A stretch of DNA of 9,490 nucleotides. It comes from Shewanella sp. GTDB lineage: Bacteria; Pseudomonadota; Gammaproteobacteria; Enterobacterales; Shewanellaceae. Positions 6,761-9,490 of the stretch are shown piece by piece. The DNA lies in NCBI GenBank assembly GCA_004195335.1, contig SDWK01000677.1:1-9490 (forward strand), read 5' to 3'. The position numbers were made by a program, and so were the translations under genes. The notes below the pieces were generated by a model that was not told the DNA's origin, made no database searches, and saw only the letters and a program-made list of their open reading frames with translations. The stretch's first letter is position 1, and each line of letters starts with the position of its first letter.

Positions 6761-6778
6761 TTATACCGATTGATATTA
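6761..6778. repeat. Second TTATACC-type imperfect palindrome
   Basis: TTATACCGATTGATATTA lies in the 204-bp spacer between the phosphatidyltransferase stop and the DUF294 start. It pairs with itself at 12 of 18 positions and shares TTATACCRAT with the palindrome at 407-434. No T-tract follows on the minus strand, so it is not a clear terminator. The rest of the spacer (6599-6802) contains a weak -10 (TATAGT on the minus strand) without a good -35. Confidence 0.3.
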
Positions 6779-6802
6779 CAGCATCAATGACCTTAATAAG
6801 AA

Positions 6803-7351
6803 TCAAGTTAACGCTTTAATGCTCCATACATAGAGATAGTGTCCCCCGCTGATAAAGGCCGTCACAATCAGTGACCACATGCCTACTTGAAAACTAAACG
6901 GGGTAAGTAACGGATAAACTTGATCGGTTAACAACATCAAGGCAAAGGTAATTTGCACGAAGGTACTCGCCTTTCCCCAGAGGCTTGGGCTGATCTCATA
7001 ATGGCCAAACTGCCAGTGATAGAGAAGTACGCCGCAGACAATCAACACATCTCTTATCACAACAATCAGTGCCACCCACCAAGGCAGCAAGCCCACAATC
7101 GCAAGTGAGACATACACACTGTTGAGCAACACCTTATCGGAAATGGGATCGAGAATCGCACCGTAACGACTGACGGCATTCAATTTACGGGCTAAGAAGC
7201 CATCGGCGCCGTCACTGAGTCCGGCAATGAATGCAATCCATAACACAGCCCCATAGTTTTCATTCAAGATCATAAGACAGATAGGTACAGACAAGATCAG
7301 GCGCAATGTGGTCAACATATTGGGAAGCTGCTTGATTACTGAACTGGCCAT
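6803..7351 (-). CDS. CDP-alcohol phosphatidyltransferase family protein (PgsA / cardiolipin-synthase-like)
   Basis: The product has 182 residues and is an integral membrane protein with about five to six hydrophobic segments. The complete family signature is present: D47-x2-D50-G-x2-A-R55-x8-G64-x3-D68-x3-D72, whose aspartates bind the metal and catalyse displacement of CMP from a CDP-alcohol. The N-terminus (LPNMLTTLRLIL) fits the family. The length equals E. coli PgsA, but the middle (IRDVLIVCGVLLY, then WGKASTFVQ) looks more like the eukaryote-type cardiolipin synthase (SRDVxLI, SKVNTAVQ). The substrate could therefore be glycerol-3-phosphate or phosphatidylglycerol. The housekeeping pgsA of such bacteria normally lies beside uvrC, so this is probably a paralogue. 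It appears to be a single-gene unit: a terminator upstream closes the previous operon and a TATACT element lies 39 bases before the start. The SD (AGGA, 13 bases upstream) is loose. Confidence 0.85.
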   Translation of the reverse strand: MASSVIKQLPNMLTTLRLILSVPICLMILNENYGAVLWIAFIAGLSDGADGFLARKLNAVSRYGAILDPISDKVLLNSVYVSLAIVGLLPWWVALIVVIRDVLIVCGVLLYHWQFGHYEISPSLWGKASTFVQITFALMLLTDQVYPLLTPFSFQVGMWSLIVTAFISGGHYLYVWSIKALT

Positions 7352-7389
7352 AACTTATTAACCATCCTGGATTAAGTTTACCTATCCTT

Positions 7390-7395
7390 AGTATA
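7390..7395 (-). promoter_or_regulatory. Candidate -10 element of the phosphatidyltransferase gene
   Basis: TATACT on the minus strand (5/6 to consensus) lies 39 bases before the start codon. The hexamer at -35 spacing (7413-7418, CGAGCA) is poor and lies only 5 bases from the octanucleotide array, so an activator or UP-like effect of that array is possible. Confidence 0.4.
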
Positions 7396-7422
7396 TCCGC
7401 TCTAACTCAAAGTGCTCGTTTA

Positions 7423-7484
7423 AGCGATTTAGCGATTTAGCGATTTAGCGATTTAGCGATTTAGCGATTTAGCGATTTAGCGAT
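7423..7484. repeat. Octanucleotide tandem array (AGCGATTT), 7.75 units
   Basis: Seven perfect units, AGCGATTT on the plus strand, are followed by the first six bases of an eighth (62 bp). The array shows no sequence divergence, which implies recent expansion or contraction by slippage. It lies between the terminator of the TPR operon and the -10 of the phosphatidyltransferase gene, entirely outside coding sequence. Confidence 0.97.
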
Positions 7485-7510
7485 AAAAGAGCTCAACCTA
7501 AGCTGAACTC
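7485..7510 (-). terminator. Intrinsic terminator of the FN3/TPR operon
   Basis: On the minus strand, bases 7510 to 7489 form a 9-bp stem (including two G-U pairs) with a UUAG loop, followed directly by UUUU (7485-7488). The stem begins within the stop codon (7509-7511) of the TPR gene. On the plus strand no U-run follows, so it acts in one direction only. Confidence 0.7.
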
Positions 7511-8339
7511 AATATATTCTCTTACTCTCAAGCTGATTTTTTAATGCCTGTACGGCGGGCGTCGATTGCCGATGAGTCGGCATAGTATTTATTGTGTTCA
7601 GGCCATTTTGATAGGCTGCTTGTGCGTCAACAAAGCGCATCTGCGATGAGTAGATATCCCCTTTATTAAGTTGCCAACGAGGCAGAGCTTTGACACTGTC
7701 AGGCAAGCGTTCGATGGCCGAGAGCGCCAACTCAGTTTCGCCTTGCTCAAGGTAGCTATCAACCAAAAGCTCTATTAAGGTGACAATTGGGCCGAGCCTG
7801 TCTATTCCATCATTGAGTCCTTCAACCGCCTTGCTAAGTCCTTCGATTTCGATCGACTTGGCCATCATCGCACGCTCAATAAACTGATCCGGCGTGGGCC
7901 TGTTTAACAGGCTCATAAAACTATCCATCTCATCGGTCGCCAAATCGTACTCTTCCAATGCAATGTAGGTTCTAGCCAGATTCAGTCTGGCTGACTTATA
8001 CCTTGGATCTGATGCTATGACTTTAGATAGCCAGGTTTTCGCCTCATCCGGCATCCCTGACTGCAGTCGCATTCGCCCCATGTAAAACCAGATATCCAGA
8101 CGTAAATTATCATCATGAGTGTTCTTCAGGGCACTTTGGAAATCACGCCAGGCCAGCTCCCAATGCTGGTTTTCACTGTGCAGTTCTCCTCGCTGCAGAT
8201 ACAGATGAGCATCATTTGTCTGTGATAAGAGCAAGTCGTCATAGTGTTGCACACGTAGATCGACTTCGACGTGCGCCATAGAGACGCCGGGACAACTCAG
8301 CGTCAGGAATAAGATAATAGTCTTATAGAAGGCTTTCAT
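7509..8339 (-). CDS. Exported TPR-repeat protein
   Basis: The product has 276 residues. A Sec signal peptide is clear: MKAFYK, a hydrophobic core at 7-18, and a likely cleavage after SMA (22|23). Cys16 lies in the core but the preceding residues do not form a proper lipobox. The mature part is built of helix pairs typical of TPRs at about 44-77, 82-114 and 116-149 (SARLNLARTYIALEEYDLA), then 190-215 and 222-252. It should act in the periplasm or outside the cell as a protein-interaction scaffold; no catalytic motif was seen. Only two bases separate its ATG from the stop of the FN3 gene and no good SD is visible, so translation is probably coupled. The partner is likely the FN3/Ig-like protein itself or something on the cell surface. 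A terminator overlaps its stop. Confidence 0.85.
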   Translation of the reverse strand: MKAFYKTIILFLTLSCPGVSMAHVEVDLRVQHYDDLLLSQTNDAHLYLQRGELHSENQHWELAWRDFQSALKNTHDDNLRLDIWFYMGRMRLQSGMPDEAKTWLSKVIASDPRYKSARLNLARTYIALEEYDLATDEMDSFMSLLNRPTPDQFIERAMMAKSIEIEGLSKAVEGLNDGIDRLGPIVTLIELLVDSYLEQGETELALSAIERLPDSVKALPRWQLNKGDIYSSQMRFVDAQAAYQNGLNTINTMPTHRQSTPAVQALKNQLESKRIY

Positions 8340-8341
8340 GG

Positions 8342-9490
8342 CTAGGGCACAGTCACAGAACCAGAGGTCATCACATCATTAAAGCTATCGCCTCCCCGCT
8401 CAATATTGGTCACGGTAAAAACGAAAATATCGTCGCTTTGAGCCGCCACTTTAGTTAACTTCAAGCTAACTGAACCGTTTGCCCCCGTCGTCCCCGATAC
8501 CATCTGCGACGTATCATCGGCTAAGGTCCAGTTGCCGCTCACCACGGCGCCCGTAGCCACGCCCCCCGAGTCATCTATCACAGAGATCTGAGCCGTAATA
8601 TCATAGCTACGCCCCTTCCTCTTAAGAGAAAGAGAGACATCATCGGCCTGTAATACCGTAGGTGCAGAGATCGTCGTCGTCACGGACACCTCCTGTGAAA
8701 CAGGCGACTCTTCGACACCATCGCTGGCCGATATAACATAGTAATAGCGGGTATCAAGCAGTACCGAACTATCGAGATAATTCGTCTCAACCGATTGAAC
8801 GGGCGGGTTATAGCCACCGCCGGAAATCAGCGAACGGTAGATGTTATAACTGGTCGCTTGAGCCACGCCCGACCAGCTCAGTTCAACCTGACTGCCATTG
8901 AAGCTGGCACTGAGATCCGTTGGCACACTGATCCCTCCACAGGCAGTGGCATCGGATTGAATACAGTCACTGGTCTCAATATTGTCAGCCTCTAGATACG
9001 TGTATCCGGCCAAACTTAACGAGTTAACGGTAAAGATAAATTGACCACTGCTGTTTTTGCTTGCGTTACTGGAGCTGAAGTTGACCTTGCCCTCACTCGA
9101 TGTCACACCAGACACTGATAATGTCGAAAGGCCTGCCCAATTGCCCTGCACCGCTACGTTGCTAATGGGTGAGCCTATGTTATCGACGACCGAGAGTTCA
9201 GCCCTTGCCCTGAGTTTTTTCCTGTTTACCGACTCGATGGCCATGGCTATCTGCTCGACATGAAGCGTGGCGACTATGGCGTTGGTCGTGACATTCAGTG
9301 GCGCGCTGGGAATAGATTCATTATTGGCGCCATCGAAAGCGATCACCTTGTAGGCATAATCTGTCGCGGGGGTTAATCCAGTGTCATCGAAGCTGGTTTG
9401 TGTCCTAGTACCTATCATCACATCATCGCGCAGTATCTTATATCCTGCCACAGCCACATTATCGGTTGCCGCACTCCAGCTCATTGACGC
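8342..9490 (-). CDS. Secreted FN3 / Ig-like repeat protein, C-terminal part (runs off right edge)
   Basis: The frame is open to the last base; the ATG at 9484 lies inside a fibronectin type III domain and is not the start. Counted from that Met, the order is FN3 (1-67, SWSAATDNVAVAGYKILRD), an Ig-like domain (72-170), FN3 (185-270, LSWSGVAQATSYNIYRS) and an Ig-like domain (276-378) that ends the protein. The two Ig-like domains repeat the pattern SVxD-G, GNW, G-V and F-FTV, so the FN3+Ig pair is an internal duplication. Cys174 and Cys182 may form a disulfide. No C-terminal anchor, sorting signal or autotransporter barrel is present. The missing N-terminus, possibly an enzyme such as a protease or phosphatase, decides the function. 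It is in an operon with the TPR gene. Confidence 0.85.
   Translation of the reverse strand, partial: ASMSWSAATDNVAVAGYKILRDDVMIGTRTQTSFDDTGLTPATDYAYKVIAFDGANNESIPSAPLNVTTNAIVATLHVEQIAMAIESVNRKKLRARAELSVVDNIGSPISNVAVQGNWAGLSTLSVSGVTSSEGKVNFSSSNASKNSSGQFIFTVNSLSLAGYTYLEADNIETSDCIQSDATACGGISVPTDLSASFNGSQVELSWSGVAQATSYNIYRSLISGGGYNPPVQSVETNYLDSSVLLDTRYYYVISASDGVEESPVSQEVSVTTTISAPTVLQADDVSLSLKRKGRSYDITAQISVIDDSGGVATGAVVSGNWTLADDTSQMVSGTTGANGSVSLKLTKVAAQSDDIFVFTVTNIERGGDSFNDVMTSGSVTVP

Noticed and set aside
7423..7484. Tandem array as a CRISPR or coding repeat
   Set aside because: The units are 8 bp with no spacers and lie after a stop codon and terminator, outside any gene.
8289..8294. TPR protein as a lipoprotein (Cys16)
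   Set aside because: The residues before the Cys (T-L-S) do not form a proper lipobox, and a normal SMA cleavage site follows six residues later.
8795..9263. Two plus-strand open frames opposite the FN3 gene
   Set aside because: They are shadow frames of the FN3/Ig-like coding sequence; no RBS or recognisable protein features.

Overview
The window reads as chromosomal DNA of a marine gammaproteobacterium, most probably Shewanella or a close relative. This is inferred from the H-NOX/kinase pair, the pntA sequence, gene style and short TTATACC-type intergenic palindromes; no rRNA or marker gene is present to prove it. No phage, transposase, CRISPR or tRNA was seen.

Left part (1-1366): the first 90 codons of pntA (minus strand, running off the left edge) sit behind a good sigma70-type promoter. 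About 0.5 kb without a clear gene follows. It holds a 110-bp segment bounded by 15-bp inverted repeats around a 28-bp palindrome, and a possible 51-56 codon basic ORF that carries an 8-base perfect Shine-Dalgarno. A minus-strand gene then encodes an N-terminally anchored LRAT-like (permuted papain fold) protein.

Middle left (1562-3905, plus strand): a two-gene unit encodes a stand-alone H-NOX nitric-oxide sensor (heme ligand His102, YxSxR motif) and a soluble hybrid histidine kinase (HisKA, HATPase, receiver). Its likely job is to turn NO binding into a phosphorelay. The final acceptor is not in the window.

Middle right (3927-6598, minus strand): a cNMP-like/CBS/DUF294 nucleotidyltransferase-like protein is directly followed, with no gap, by a DEDDh 3'-5' exonuclease starting at GTG. 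The last 135 bp of the exonuclease gene are repeated in tandem just downstream. The two copies are about 95% identical and differ mostly at synonymous sites, which looks like the scar of recombination between two diverged alleles.

Right part (6803-9490, minus strand): a 182-residue CDP-alcohol phosphatidyltransferase (PgsA or eukaryote-type cardiolipin synthase) has its own -10 element. Upstream of that lie an octanucleotide tandem array (7 full AGCGATTT units plus 6 bp) and then an intrinsic terminator. The terminator closes a two-gene operon that encodes the C-terminal part of a secreted FN3/Ig-like repeat protein (running off the right edge) and an exported TPR protein.
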